Below, one piece after another: positions 16,441-24,726 of a stretch of 56,943 bases of DNA. The stretch comes from Myxococcales bacterium (GTDB lineage Bacteria > Myxococcota > Myxococcia > Myxococcales > JAKAPL01). Numbering within the stretch: the stretch's first letter is position 1; each line of letters opens with the position of its first letter. The position numbers and the translations under genes are program-made. The notes beneath the pieces were generated by a model. The model was not told the DNA's origin and ran no database searches. It saw only the letters and a program-made list of their open reading frames with translations. The stretch spans positions 1 to 56,943 of the forward strand of contig JAJXUD010000027.1 of NCBI GenBank assembly GCA_021783235.1, given 5' to 3'.

Positions 16441-18018
16441 ATGCGCGAGATGCCCGAGCCGAAGCGAGCGCCGAGGGCGATCCCCGTGGAGCCGGCCGAG
16501 GCGCGGCCCGCGCCCGCGCCAATCGCCCCGCGCCCCTCGCGCTGGATCGTCCCGGACCTCGGCGGCCTCCTCGCGCTCGGCGCGGCGCTCGCGATCGCGA
16601 GGAGCCTGCCTCGCAGCTTCGACCTCTTCTTCCACCTCGCCTCGGGCCGCCAGATCCTCGCGCACGGCTTTCCCGCGAGCGACCCCTTCAGCCCGAACGC
16701 CTCCGGGCCGCAGTTCCCCCACGAGTGGGCCTTCGGCGTCCTCGCCGAGCTGCTCGTGCGCCGCTTCGGCGCGGCCGGACCCGAACTGCTCGTCTCGGCC
16801 TTGGCCGCGGGGACGCTCCTGCTGCTCTGGCGGGCGTTGGGCGAGGCGAAGGAGCGCGGCCTGCTGGCGGCCGTGGCCTTCCTCCTCGCGGCGGCGGCGC
16901 TCGGCGCCACCTGGGTCGAGGAGCGGCCCTACCACTTCGGGATGCTGCTCTTCGCCGCCGCCCTCCTCCTCGCCCAGCGCTGGAGGCGCGGCTCGGAGCG
17001 GGCCGCCTGGGCGCTCGTGCCGCTGACCGCGCTCTGGGCGAACCTGCACGGCAGCTGGGTCCTCGGCCCCGCGCTCTTCGCCGCGACGGCCGCGGGCGCG
17101 CTCCTCGACGGGCCCGACGAGGCGGCCCGCCGGCGCGCGCTCCGGGCGCTCGGGATCGCGCTCCTCGCCTACCTCGCGGCGGGGATCTCCATCCCGGGGC
17201 CGCGCATCTACCTCTACCCCTTCGAGCACGCGCTCCTGCCGCAGAACAGGACGATCCTCGAGTGGAAGCCGCTCGCCTTCGGCGAGGCGGACGCCGGCGC
17301 CTTCGGCCTGCTCGCGGCGCTCGTCGCCTTCCTCGGCGGCCGCTCCCGCAGGCCGCGCCTCGCCCTCCTCTTGCCCTGCGTCGGCCTCGCGCTCTCGACC
17401 GCCGCGGTGGCGCGCCAGCTCCCCTTCGCGCTGCTCTGCCTCGCCCCCGCCGCCGCCGAGCTCGGGCGGGACGGCCCCCCCCTCCGGCTGCCCGGCGCGC
17501 TCGCGGGCGCGCTCCATGCGATCGACCACGGACTCGTCCGCTGGTCGGAGGCCGCCCGCGGCTTTGCGCTCGCCGCCGTGCCGATCGCGGTCGTGGGGGC
17601 GCTGGCGCTCCGCTCCCCGCAGCGGCTCATCGATCGATTGGGCGACGACTACCCCGTGGCGGCGCTGCGCAAGCTCGCCACGCTCCCGCCAGGGCGCGTC
17701 CTCAACCGGTGGCGCTGGGGCGGAGCGGTCAGCTACCTCGACGGCACCGCGTACCCGGTGTTCATCGACGCCCGCAACGACGTCTTTCCGCTCTCGGTCC
17801 ACGAGGACTACCGGAAGCTCCGGCTGCTCCTCCCCGGCTGGCAGGAGGCGCTCGCGCGCTACCGGCCCCGCTACCTGCTCTGGAGCGAGAGCTACGGCGG
17901 CAACCCGCTCCTCGAGGCGCTGCGCTGCCGGGGCGGCTGGCGCGAGATCGCCTCGGACGAATCGGGGCTCCTCTGGGAGCGGATCGGCGCGGCGAGCGAG
18001 GGATCCCCCCCGAGGTGA
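16441..18018 (+). CDS. Polytopic membrane protein, GT-C-like, paralogue of the gene at 19.1 kb
   Basis: A 525-residue product with about nine or ten hydrophobic segments after a Pro/Ala-rich cytoplasmic N-terminus. The first loop has FDLFFHLASGRQIL and, further on, PHEW, an acidic/His layout seen in GT-C-type membrane glycosyltransferases. The C-terminal soluble part has RWRWGGAVSYL followed by PVFIDARNDVF. The gene at 19091 has equivalent motifs (DLFWQLRLG, YDWGGYLLFR, PSYVDGRLEPF), so the two are paralogues of one family. Sugar-transferase activity is inference. The ATG at 16441 or 16450 fits. The 3' end stops 3 bp short of the convergent epimerase gene. Confidence 0.75.
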   Translation: MREMPEPKRAPRAIPVEPAEARPAPAPIAPRPSRWIVPDLGGLLALGAALAIARSLPRSFDLFFHLASGRQILAHGFPASDPFSPNASGPQFPHEWAFGVLAELLVRRFGAAGPELLVSALAAGTLLLLWRALGEAKERGLLAAVAFLLAAAALGATWVEERPYHFGMLLFAAALLLAQRWRRGSERAAWALVPLTALWANLHGSWVLGPALFAATAAGALLDGPDEAARRRALRALGIALLAYLAAGISIPGPRIYLYPFEHALLPQNRTILEWKPLAFGEADAGAFGLLAALVAFLGGRSRRPRLALLLPCVGLALSTAAVARQLPFALLCLAPAAAELGRDGPPLRLPGALAGALHAIDHGLVRWSEAARGFALAAVPIAVVGALALRSPQRLIDRLGDDYPVAALRKLATLPPGRVLNRWRWGGAVSYLDGTAYPVFIDARNDVFPLSVHEDYRKLRLLLPGWQEALARYRPRYLLWSESYGGNPLLEALRCRGGWREIASDESGLLWERIGAASEGSPPR

Positions 18019-18021
18019 CCC

Positions 18022-19020
18022 TCACGCGCCGGCGGGCCGCGGGGCGAGCGCCGAAAGCTCGGTCCGGCGCAGCAGGGCCCGCAGCGCCCCGTCGAGGGTC
18101 GGGTAGCGGAAGCGGTAGCCGAGCGCGAGCGCCTTGCGCGGCGCGACGCTGCGGCCGTGGCTGAAGAGCAGCGCGCCCTCCCCCGTCCAGCGGCGGACGA
18201 TCCAGCCGTCCATCGGGAGCCAGAGCGGCCGGCGGAGGCGGCGGGCGATCGCCTGCATGAACTCGCGGTTCGTCCGCGGCTCGGGCGCCGTCGCGTTCAG
18301 CGGGCCGCGGACGCGCGGGTCGTCCAGGGCGAGGAGCCAGAGGCCGATCTCGTCCTCGAGGTGGATCCAGGGGAGCGGCTGATCGCCCGGCGGCACGATC
18401 CCGCCGAGGAAGCGGCGGACGCGGGCGGCGATCTCCGGGAGCGCGCCCTCGGTCGCGAGCACGAGCCCGGTGCGGACCACCACGGTCCGGACGCCGTACC
18501 GCTCGGCGGCCCGGGCCGCCCCCTCGAGCTGCCGGTAGTCGCGCGAGATCTCGTCGTTGCCGCCGAGCGTCCGCTCGTCCGCGACCGGCGGCGGCGCGCC
18601 GCTCGGGCGGAGCCCGTCGAGGAAGCCGTAGTAGCCGACCGAGGAGGCGGTGACGAAGAGCCGCGGCGGCACTCGGGCGTCGGCCATGGCGGTGACGAGC
18701 CCGCGGTTCGCGACGAGGCGGCTCTCGCGGATCTCCCGCCGGCCGTCGGGCCCGGAGCGGCGGGCGAAGCTCGATGCCCCGGCGAGCATGAGGACCGCCT
18801 CGGCGCCGTCGACGGCCGCCGCCCAGCGCCCCTCCCTGGCCGCCGGGCGGAAGGAGAGGTACTCGGCCGCGCCCGGCAAGAGCAGCCGGGCCGCGGCGGG
18901 ATCGCGCGAGAGGATCGAGAGGCGAAAGCCGCGCCGCTGGAGCTGGAAGAAGAGCGGCCGGCCGACCAGGCCGGTGGCGCCCGCGATGGCGATGCGGCGG
19001 TTGGGGCTCGGCGGCGGCAT
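18022..19020 (-). CDS. TIGR01777-family NAD(P)-dependent epimerase-like oxidoreductase
   Basis: About 332 residues with the ATG at 19020 (MPPPSPNRRIAIAGATGLVG); an ATG at 19074 would add 18 residues. The Rossmann motif is GATGLVG. The family signature lies in the centre (TASSVGYYG), followed by WIHLEDEIGLWL and LNATAPEP. The C-terminal domain with PLWLPMDGWIVRRWTGEGALLF matches the DUF1731 region of this family (E. coli YfcH). The substrate is unknown. The gene sits on the opposite strand between two paralogous membrane proteins, divergent from the second by 70 bp. The catalytic Tyr appears in the YYG motif rather than in a classical YxxxK. Confidence 0.85.
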   Translation of the reverse strand: MPPPSPNRRIAIAGATGLVGRPLFFQLQRRGFRLSILSRDPAAARLLLPGAAEYLSFRPAAREGRWAAAVDGAEAVLMLAGASSFARRSGPDGRREIRESRLVANRGLVTAMADARVPPRLFVTASSVGYYGFLDGLRPSGAPPPVADERTLGGNDEISRDYRQLEGAARAAERYGVRTVVVRTGLVLATEGALPEIAARVRRFLGGIVPPGDQPLPWIHLEDEIGLWLLALDDPRVRGPLNATAPEPRTNREFMQAIARRLRRPLWLPMDGWIVRRWTGEGALLFSHGRSVAPRKALALGYRFRYPTLDGALRALLRRTELSALAPRPAGA

Positions 19021-19090
19021 GTCCTTCACCACGTTGCGCACCCCGGCGGGCCGAGCCAACGGGCGGCCGTTCATGGTTGAGTGAGAGCGC

Positions 19091-20539
19091 GTGGGCGAGG
19101 CCATGACCAAGAGGCCGACCGGGCCGTCGGGGAAGACGCTCGTCGCGCTCCTCCTCGCGCTCGTCGCGGCAAAGCTCGGGCTCGACCAGCTCGTCGACAC
19201 CGACCTCTTCTGGCAGCTGCGGCTCGGGCTCGACGCGATCGCCGCGGGCCGGCTGCCGGCCGCGGTCGCCCACAGCTGGACCGCGCGAGGCGAGCCGTTC
19301 CTCGCGAAGGACTGGGCCTCGCAGCTCGTCTTCGCGGGGCTCTGGCGCCTCGGCGGCTTTCCGGCCATCGCCCTCGCGAAGGGGCTCGCCTCCGCCGCCC
19401 TCGCGCTCCTCGCCTTCTCGGCGGGCCTCCGCCGCTCCCGGGGCCACCTCCTCGCCGCCGCGCTCGCCGCGGCGCTCACGCTCGTCGTGGGCGCGACCCA
19501 GCTCGTGACCCGCCCGCTGCTCTTCGGCAGCCTCTGCCTCGCCGCGGAGATCCTCCTGCTCGAGCGGATCCGCGAGGGGGAGACCCGCTTCGCGCTCGCC
19601 CTGCCGCCGCTCTTCTGCGCCTGGGTGAACCTCTACCGGAGCTGGCCCGTCGGGCTCCTCCTGCTCGTCGCCCACGCCGCGGCGGCGCTCGTTCCCGGCT
19701 CCATCGGACGGCTGCGCGCCGGCCTCGCGCCAGAGGCCGCCCGCCGGCCGCTCCTCCTCGCCACCGCGGGCTCGACGGCGGCGCTCTTCTTGAACCCGCT
19801 CGGCCCGCGGCTCGTCTGGAGCCCCTTCGATCTCCTCCACCAGGGCGCGCCGCTGCGGCTCGTCGCCGAGTGGAGCCCCCTGCCGTGGACGAGCCCTGGC
19901 TTCTGGGCGCTCGCGCTCTGTGGGCTGCTCTTCGCGCTCGCCCTCGCGCGCGGCTCGTCGCCCGTGCCCATCGCCGAGCTCGCCCTCTTCGCGCTGCTCT
20001 TCGGGCTCTCGCTCCACGCGGCGGTCTACTGCGCGCCGTTCTCGCTCGTCGCGGCACCGGCGCTCGCCGGCGCGCTCGCGGGCGCTCTGCCGAGGCGGCC
20101 GCTGCTCGAGCGCCGGGGCGCGAACGCCCTCGTCGCGGCGCTCGGCTTGGGCCTGCTCGGCTCGCTCTGCGTCGCCCGGGTCGTCCGCTGGCGGGCCGCC
20201 GTCGCCGCGCTGGAGCCGGTCGCCGCCGCGGAGCTGCTCCTGTCGAGCCCGGCGGGCGGCGCGCGCGGCTTCCATCACTACGACTGGGGAGGCTACCTCC
20301 TCTTCCGCGGCCTACCGAGCTACGTCGACGGCCGGCTCGAGCCGTTCCGCGACGACGGGGTCCTCGCGCGCTACCTCTCGATCGAGCGGCGGGGCGACGT
20401 CGCCGCGCTCGAGGCCGAGGACGTCCGCTGGGTGCTGGACCGCCCGGACTGGCCACTCGCCCGGGCGCTGCGCGGGAGCGCCGGCTGGAGGCTCGCCTAC
20501 CGGGACGGCCGCAGCGAGCTCTGGCTGCGCGAGCCGTGA
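19091..20539 (+). CDS. Polytopic membrane protein, GT-C-like, paralogue of the gene at 16.4 kb
   Basis: A 482-residue membrane protein with about ten hydrophobic segments. An early periplasmic-type loop DTDLFWQLRLG, later AKDWASQ, and the C-terminal motifs HHYDWGGYLLFR and SYVDGRLEPF match the paralogue at 16441. The GTG at 19091 is used here; an in-frame ATG at 19103 follows a GGCGAGG block and may be the real start. The repeated WGG and DGR/DAR motifs suggest a common soluble C-terminal domain with an active or binding site. The function is not known. It may transfer lipid-linked sugars, by analogy with GT-C enzymes. Confidence 0.74.
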   Translation: MGEAMTKRPTGPSGKTLVALLLALVAAKLGLDQLVDTDLFWQLRLGLDAIAAGRLPAAVAHSWTARGEPFLAKDWASQLVFAGLWRLGGFPAIALAKGLASAALALLAFSAGLRRSRGHLLAAALAAALTLVVGATQLVTRPLLFGSLCLAAEILLLERIREGETRFALALPPLFCAWVNLYRSWPVGLLLLVAHAAAALVPGSIGRLRAGLAPEAARRPLLLATAGSTAALFLNPLGPRLVWSPFDLLHQGAPLRLVAEWSPLPWTSPGFWALALCGLLFALALARGSSPVPIAELALFALLFGLSLHAAVYCAPFSLVAAPALAGALAGALPRRPLLERRGANALVAALGLGLLGSLCVARVVRWRAAVAALEPVAAAELLLSSPAGGARGFHHYDWGGYLLFRGLPSYVDGRLEPFRDDGVLARYLSIERRGDVAALEAEDVRWVLDRPDWPLARALRGSAGWRLAYRDGRSELWLREP

Positions 20540-20601
20540 GCCGCGCTCCGGCGCCTGGAGCGTCGACGAGACCTCGCACGGCGTGCTAGCGTCCGCCCGC
20601 C

Positions 20602-21711
20602 ATGCGACGCACCGGCCTCGCCTGCCTGCTCCTTCTCGCGGCCTGTCCGCCCCGGGGCGACAGCCGCGCCCAGCCGCCGCCCCTCTTCCCGCAGGGAGCG
20701 CCGCCGCCGCTCGAGCCGATCCAGATCGAGAGCTTCTCGTTGCCCCGCAGCGCCCTCACCCAGACGCAGATCCTCGACCCGCGCGTCCGGGCCGCGCTGC
20801 AGACCGACGACTTCAAGCAGAGCCAGGCGCTCGTGGACGTCCTCTGGGTCGTCTCGAACGCCGGCATCATGGCCGACGAGCGCGACCGGCTCGCCGCCGC
20901 GGTCTCGGCGTTCATCCAGGTGCTCGCCGACTCGAAGGTCGACTGGCAGATGGGCGTCACCTCCTCCGACCTGTCGACCTACCCGTTGCCCGACGGCACC
21001 ACCCACCAGGGCGACGGCGGCAAGCTCCACGGCCCGGTGCCCATCCTGTCCGCCTCCGACCCGAACTACCTGCAGGACTTCAAGTCGGCGCTCACCTGGA
21101 CGATCCAGCGCGACACCGCGCCGTCGCAGACGTCGATCTTCCGCTCGATGCAGCTCGCCATCGAGAACGCAGAGCCCGGCGGCCCGAACGCCGGCCTTCT
21201 GCGCGACGGGGCCGCGCTCGCGATCATCGGGGCCGCCGACACCGACGACGAGAGCTTCGGCGAGCCGGCCTGGTACGCCCGCTGGCTCAAGGGGCTCAAG
21301 GGCAAGGGGAACGAGGAGCTCGTCACCTTCTCCGCGCTCGGCGGCCCGACGGGCGGCTGCACCCCCACCGGCCAGGCTCAGATCTTCGGCTCGCAGGTGG
21401 ATCCCACCGTTCGGCTGCAGGAGCTCGTCACGGCGACGGGAGGGGTGTTCGAGAGCATCTGCGACGAGCCCGCCTTCGTCCCGGCCTTGCAGCGGATCGC
21501 GCTGAACTTGAAGACGCTGCGCCGCTACTTCCCGCTCTCGGTGACCCCCGACCCCACCTCCATCGCGGTGACGGTCGACGGCGCGCCCGTGGCGCAGGAT
21601 CCGCAGGCCGGCTGGGAGTACCTCTCGGCCATCAACACGGTCGCCTTCCTCGGGAGCTACGTGCCCGACCCCGGGGCGGACGTCACCATCAGCTACGCGG
21701 TGGGGAGCTGA
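20602..21711 (+). CDS. VWA-like exported lipoprotein with degenerate MIDAS
   Basis: A 369-residue lipoprotein with signal peptide and lipobox LLAAC (C15). From about residue 76 the sequence follows a von Willebrand factor A fold: VDVLWVVSNAGIMADE, amphipathic helix, WQMGVTSSDLS, and later ALAIIGAADTDDESF. In metal-binding VWA proteins the first strand ends in DxSxS; here the positions are S85-N-A87-G-I89, so the MIDAS residues are lost. Helices and strands around it are kept. A possible TAGCGT -10 lies 9 nt upstream. The next gene starts 3 nt after the stop, indicating an operon with the Cys-rich protein. A scaffold or adhesive role without metal is inference. Confidence 0.75.
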   Translation: MRRTGLACLLLLAACPPRGDSRAQPPPLFPQGAPPPLEPIQIESFSLPRSALTQTQILDPRVRAALQTDDFKQSQALVDVLWVVSNAGIMADERDRLAAAVSAFIQVLADSKVDWQMGVTSSDLSTYPLPDGTTHQGDGGKLHGPVPILSASDPNYLQDFKSALTWTIQRDTAPSQTSIFRSMQLAIENAEPGGPNAGLLRDGAALAIIGAADTDDESFGEPAWYARWLKGLKGKGNEELVTFSALGGPTGGCTPTGQAQIFGSQVDPTVRLQELVTATGGVFESICDEPAFVPALQRIALNLKTLRRYFPLSVTPDPTSIAVTVDGAPVAQDPQAGWEYLSAINTVAFLGSYVPDPGADVTISYAVGS

Positions 21712-21714
21712 GCC

Positions 21715-23100
21715 GTGCGCCGCGCGATCCTCCTCGGCCTCGCCTGCTCGTCGGTCCTCTGGACCGCGATGGGCTGCGGCGTCAGCGCGCCGGGCGGCGC
21801 CTGCCCCCAGGGGACCGACGAGCAGAGCGGCGAGTGCGTCTGCTCGACCGACGACGGCTGCCCCGCCGGCGAGGCGTGCGCGCAGGGCGTCTGCGTCTGC
21901 GCGAGCGACTACTGCTGCCCCACCGGCTACCGCTGGGACCCCGCCGGCAAGGCCTGCGCCTGCGGCGCCGACGCCTGCTGCCCGGCCGGCTACCGTTGGG
22001 ACCCGAACCAGGCCGCCTGCGCCTGCGCCCAGAGTTCGTGCTGCCCCGACGGCTGGAGCTTCTCGCAGGCCGCGAAGAGCTGCCTCTGCGCCTCGGACGG
22101 CTGCTGCCCCATCGGCACCTCGTGGAACTCGTCCACGCAGAGCTGCGACTGCACGAGCGACTCCTGCTGCCCCGAGGGGTTCATCTACGACGCCGAGCGG
22201 CAGAACTGCAGCTGCGGCCAGACCTCGTGCTGCCCGCCCGACCACACCTTCGACCCCACCGTGCGCGCCTGCGTCTGCACGGGCGCCTCGTGCTGCCCCG
22301 CGGGCTTCTCGCGCAACGGCGACCGCTGCGTCTGCACGAGCGACCAGAGCTGCGGCCCCGGGCAGACGTGCAACCAGCAGACCGGCTCCTGCCTCTGCAC
22401 GAGCGACCAGGGCTGCCCCACCGGCTACTTCTGCAACGGCGACGGCTCGTGCCAGTCGCTCTCGGGCTGCGACACGACCGCCGACTGTCCGACCGGCTAC
22501 TTCTGCGACGTCTCGGGGCCCGTCTGCACGCAGGTCGGCTGCACGCTCGACTCGCAGTGCGCCTTCGGCCAGATCTGCGACCCGAAGGCGCAGCAGTGCG
22601 TCGCCGGCTGCCGGAGCACCGCCGACTGCCCGCTCCGGCAGAGCTGCCAGGACGGCCAGTGCCAGAACTACTGCACGAGCAACGACTTCTGCCCCACCGA
22701 GCAGTTCTGCGACAGCTCGAACGGGAGCTGCTTCTCGAACGGAATCGACTACTGCTTGAGCAGCCCGGCCTGCTCCTGCACCGCGCCGTCGCAGTGCCTC
22801 CAGACCCTCATCGAGGGGCAGGTCGTCCCCTACTGCGCCGAGCCGTGCACGGTCGAGACCGACTGCCCGAGCGAATACGACTGCACGCCGACGGTCGAAT
22901 CGTGCTGCGAGCAGCCGCAGGGGGCGACCAGCGACCAGTGCGCCTCCGCCGAGGGCACGCCCTGCCCCGACGGAACGACCTGCCACGGCTGGCAGGTGGT
23001 GGACGAACCGCTCCTCCAGTACCTCTGCACCGATCCGTCGACGGGCCAGCCGAAGGAGTACCAGGCCTACTGCTCGCCGAGGTCGGGCTTCTGCGGCTAG
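21715..23100 (+). CDS. Cys-rich repeat lipoprotein
   Basis: A 461-residue product, GTG start, with a signal peptide and a possible lipobox (WTAMGC). About nine tandem units of roughly 21 residues cover residues 40-240; seven have the form C-x-C-x(4)-CCP-x-G followed by a D-x-x-x-x-x-C. Less regular units of the type T-x-D-C-P-x-G-Y-F-C follow, then a unique Cys-rich C-terminus. The protein must be heavily disulfide-bonded and therefore periplasmic or extracellular. It follows the VWA-like lipoprotein with a 3-nt gap. Family relatives are common as unannotated exported proteins in myxobacterial genomes; the function is unknown. Confidence 0.8.
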   Translation: MRRAILLGLACSSVLWTAMGCGVSAPGGACPQGTDEQSGECVCSTDDGCPAGEACAQGVCVCASDYCCPTGYRWDPAGKACACGADACCPAGYRWDPNQAACACAQSSCCPDGWSFSQAAKSCLCASDGCCPIGTSWNSSTQSCDCTSDSCCPEGFIYDAERQNCSCGQTSCCPPDHTFDPTVRACVCTGASCCPAGFSRNGDRCVCTSDQSCGPGQTCNQQTGSCLCTSDQGCPTGYFCNGDGSCQSLSGCDTTADCPTGYFCDVSGPVCTQVGCTLDSQCAFGQICDPKAQQCVAGCRSTADCPLRQSCQDGQCQNYCTSNDFCPTEQFCDSSNGSCFSNGIDYCLSSPACSCTAPSQCLQTLIEGQVVPYCAEPCTVETDCPSEYDCTPTVESCCEQPQGATSDQCASAEGTPCPDGTTCHGWQVVDEPLLQYLCTDPSTGQPKEYQAYCSPRSGFCG

Positions 23101-23491
23101 AGTAGGCCCGAGCCGCTGCTCCTTTCCGTGTGAAGGGCGAACCGCTTGCGTGTCAGCGACGAGCCGCTCGACCGACCAGCCGCTCCTCGTCGGCGAAGGC
23201 GGAGCAGCTTGGCCGCCAGGGGCCGCTCGTCGGCCCGCCCTCGAACTCGGGTGGCCCGCCCTTGGACCCTGCTGGCGCCGAACGGGAGGTCGTTGGCGCG
23301 GAGCGGCCGCTCGTGGGACGCCTCACCGACCTCTCGTGGGCCGATGGAGGCGCCGGTTGGCGAGCAGGGAGAACCCCTTGCGCCGAATGAGCCGCTCGCT
23401 CGCGGGCAACGACTGCTCGTTGAAGGCGAAGGAGAGCTCTTTGGCGAGCAGCGAGGGCCCATCGGCCGCCCATGAGCAGCCGTTGGGCGGC
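23101..23491. other. Degenerate left flank of the 21-bp repeat array
   Basis: No gene could be supported here. Decayed copies of the array unit can be seen at about 21-bp spacing: GACGAGCCGCTCGAC near 23158, AATGAGCCGCTCGCT near 23386, AACGACTGCTCGTT at 23408-23421. Spacing becomes irregular, with single-base insertions. Reading frames are open on both strands but change register several times, so a frameshifted gene or non-coding repeat decay both fit. Confidence 0.5.
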
Positions 23492-23927
23492 AACGACCGC
23501 TCGCCAGACGGCAACGAGTACTCGCCAGACGGCAACGAGCGCTCGTTAGACGGCAACAAGCGCTCGTTAGACGGCAACGAGCGCTCGTTAGACGGCAACA
23601 AGTGCTCGTTAGACGGCAACAAGTGCTCGTTAGACGGCAACAAGTGCTCGTTAGACGGTAACGAGTGCTCGTTGGACGGTAACGAGTGCCCGTTAGACGG
23701 TAACGAGTGCTCGTTGGACGGCAACGAGTGCCCGTTTGTGACACCAACGAGTGCTCGTTAGACCGCAACGAGTGCCCGTTGGACACCAACGACCGCTCGT
23801 TAGACCGCAACGAGTGCCCGTTGGACGCCAACGACCGCTCGTTAGACCGCAACGAGCCCTCGTTCGACCGCAACGAGTGCCCGTTAGACCGCAACGAGCG
23901 CTCGTTGGCGGCCAACGACCGCCCGTT
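23492..23927. repeat. Array of 21 palindromic 21-bp repeats
   Basis: Twenty-one consecutive units, each a 14-bp core plus a 7-bp spacer. The core consensus AACGAGCGCTCGTT is a perfect palindrome (exact at 23534, 23576 and 23893); variants include AACAAGTGCTCGTT (three identical copies at 23597, 23618, 23639) and AACGAGTGCCCGTT. Spacers are AGACGGC/T in the left twelve units, and AGACCGC alternating with GGACACC or GGACGCC in the right nine. This gives a 42-bp higher-order period. One spacer (23737-23745) is 9 bp instead of 7. Units are most alike in the middle and decay outward, as expected for tandem expansion. Because 21 is a multiple of three and the core is palindromic, both strands encode Asn-Glu-Arg-Ser-Leu-type heptads. 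Coding is therefore undecidable from the frame alone. Confidence 0.9.
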
Positions 23928-24009
23928 GGCCTCACCGGAGGCCTCGGTGGAGGCCATCGGCTGCTCGTTGCGAAAGAGAGCTGCGGCGCGAAGGCCGATT
24001 CACGGCGCC
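23928..24009. other. Degenerate right flank of the repeat array
   Basis: Two decayed units follow the array (around 23935-23948 and 23956-23969, the latter ending CTGCTCGTT). The remaining sequence up to the promoter shows no recognisable unit. Confidence 0.45.
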
Positions 24010-24038
24010 TTGACCCCGTCGGACGCCGAGGGTAAGAC
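24010..24038 (+). promoter_or_regulatory. Candidate promoter of the tgl-like operon
   Basis: TTGACC (24010-24015) and TAAGAC (24033-24038) are spaced by 17 bp, about 45 nt before the ATG at 24084, and lie directly downstream of the repeat array. A GGAGGAGG ribosome-binding site follows. Confidence 0.5.
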
Positions 24039-24083
24039 GGTCCAACCGGCGATTTTCCCGAAAGAAAGCCGGAGGAGGTCGCC

Positions 24084-24716
24084 ATGAGGGGAGCTCGAGC
24101 CACCGCCGTCGCCATCGCGCTGGCCGCGGCGCCGCTCGCGCGGGCGAGCGTCTACTTGAACGGGGTACAGGTCGACGGCGCGGCGCTGAACCAGAAGTTC
24201 GAGAAGTGCAACGTCACGTTCGACGGCAAGGGCAACGTGCTGATCGACGCCCCGGGCTACGCGGTGCAGGCGCTCTCTCCGCCGCCGGCGGCTGCCGCCG
24301 AGCCGGCCGCGGCCGCTGCCGCCGCGCCGGCCGCCGCGCCCTCGGCCGCGCCGGGCGTCCTCACGAAGAAGTACTTCGTCGTCAGCGAGCAGTCGATGCC
24401 GGGCATGACCCAGTACGACATCGACCTCTTCGTCAACGCGAAGTGGGTCCACAAGTTCGCCTCGGACGACGACCAGTTCGTCTCCGAGATCAGCCGCTAC
24501 CTCCACCCGGGCCCGAACAAGGTGCTCTTCGTCGCGAAGAAGAACGTCGTGGGCTCGCGCAAGAGCGTCTCCCCCGGCGCCACCTACCAGATCACGCTCG
24601 GCACGGGCGACGCCAGCGGCGACAAGGTGATGATCGACGACCCGATCCTGACCTTCAAGCGCTCCGCCGATCAGTCGGACGACCAGAGCCAGGAGTACAC
24701 CGTCACCGGAAAGTGA
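24084..24716 (+). CDS. Exported protein of unknown function, first gene of the tgl-like operon
   Basis: A 210-residue protein with a signal peptide (ends near PLARAS) and a strong GGAGGAGG ribosome-binding site. The N-terminal part (VYLNGVQVDGA...NVTFDGKGNVLIDAPGY) looks like a compact beta domain. An Ala/Pro-rich linker (about 71-92) is followed by a second beta domain (KKYFVVSEQS, IDLFVNAKWVHKF, HPGPNKVLFVAKK), which resembles an immunoglobulin-like or carbohydrate-binding fold. The family is not recognised. Ten nt separate it from the next gene. Position suggests an envelope role related to pilus assembly; this is context only. Confidence 0.72.
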   Translation: MRGARATAVAIALAAAPLARASVYLNGVQVDGAALNQKFEKCNVTFDGKGNVLIDAPGYAVQALSPPPAAAAEPAAAAAAAPAAAPSAAPGVLTKKYFVVSEQSMPGMTQYDIDLFVNAKWVHKFASDDDQFVSEISRYLHPGPNKVLFVAKKNVVGSRKSVSPGATYQITLGTGDASGDKVMIDDPILTFKRSADQSDDQSQEYTVTGK

Positions 24717-24726
24717 CGCCCCCCGA

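Noticed and set aside
16189-17802. Long minus-strand frame opposite the first membrane protein
   Set aside because: Composition is Arg/Glu/Gly-rich with no motifs; the plus-strand protein has clear membrane segments and a paralogue.
17762-20278. Long minus-strand frame through the epimerase and second membrane protein
   Set aside because: It overlaps the epimerase in a different frame and lacks any family motif.
23492-23927. CRISPR array
   Set aside because: Units are contiguous 21-bp tandem repeats with near-constant 7-bp spacers; there are no unique 30-40-bp spacers and no cas genes.
23097-23957. A 286-residue minus-strand frame across the repeat array as a real gene
   Set aside because: Four frames are open because the unit is 21 bp and palindromic, and the heptad register changes inside the frame. 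It cannot be called coding on this evidence.
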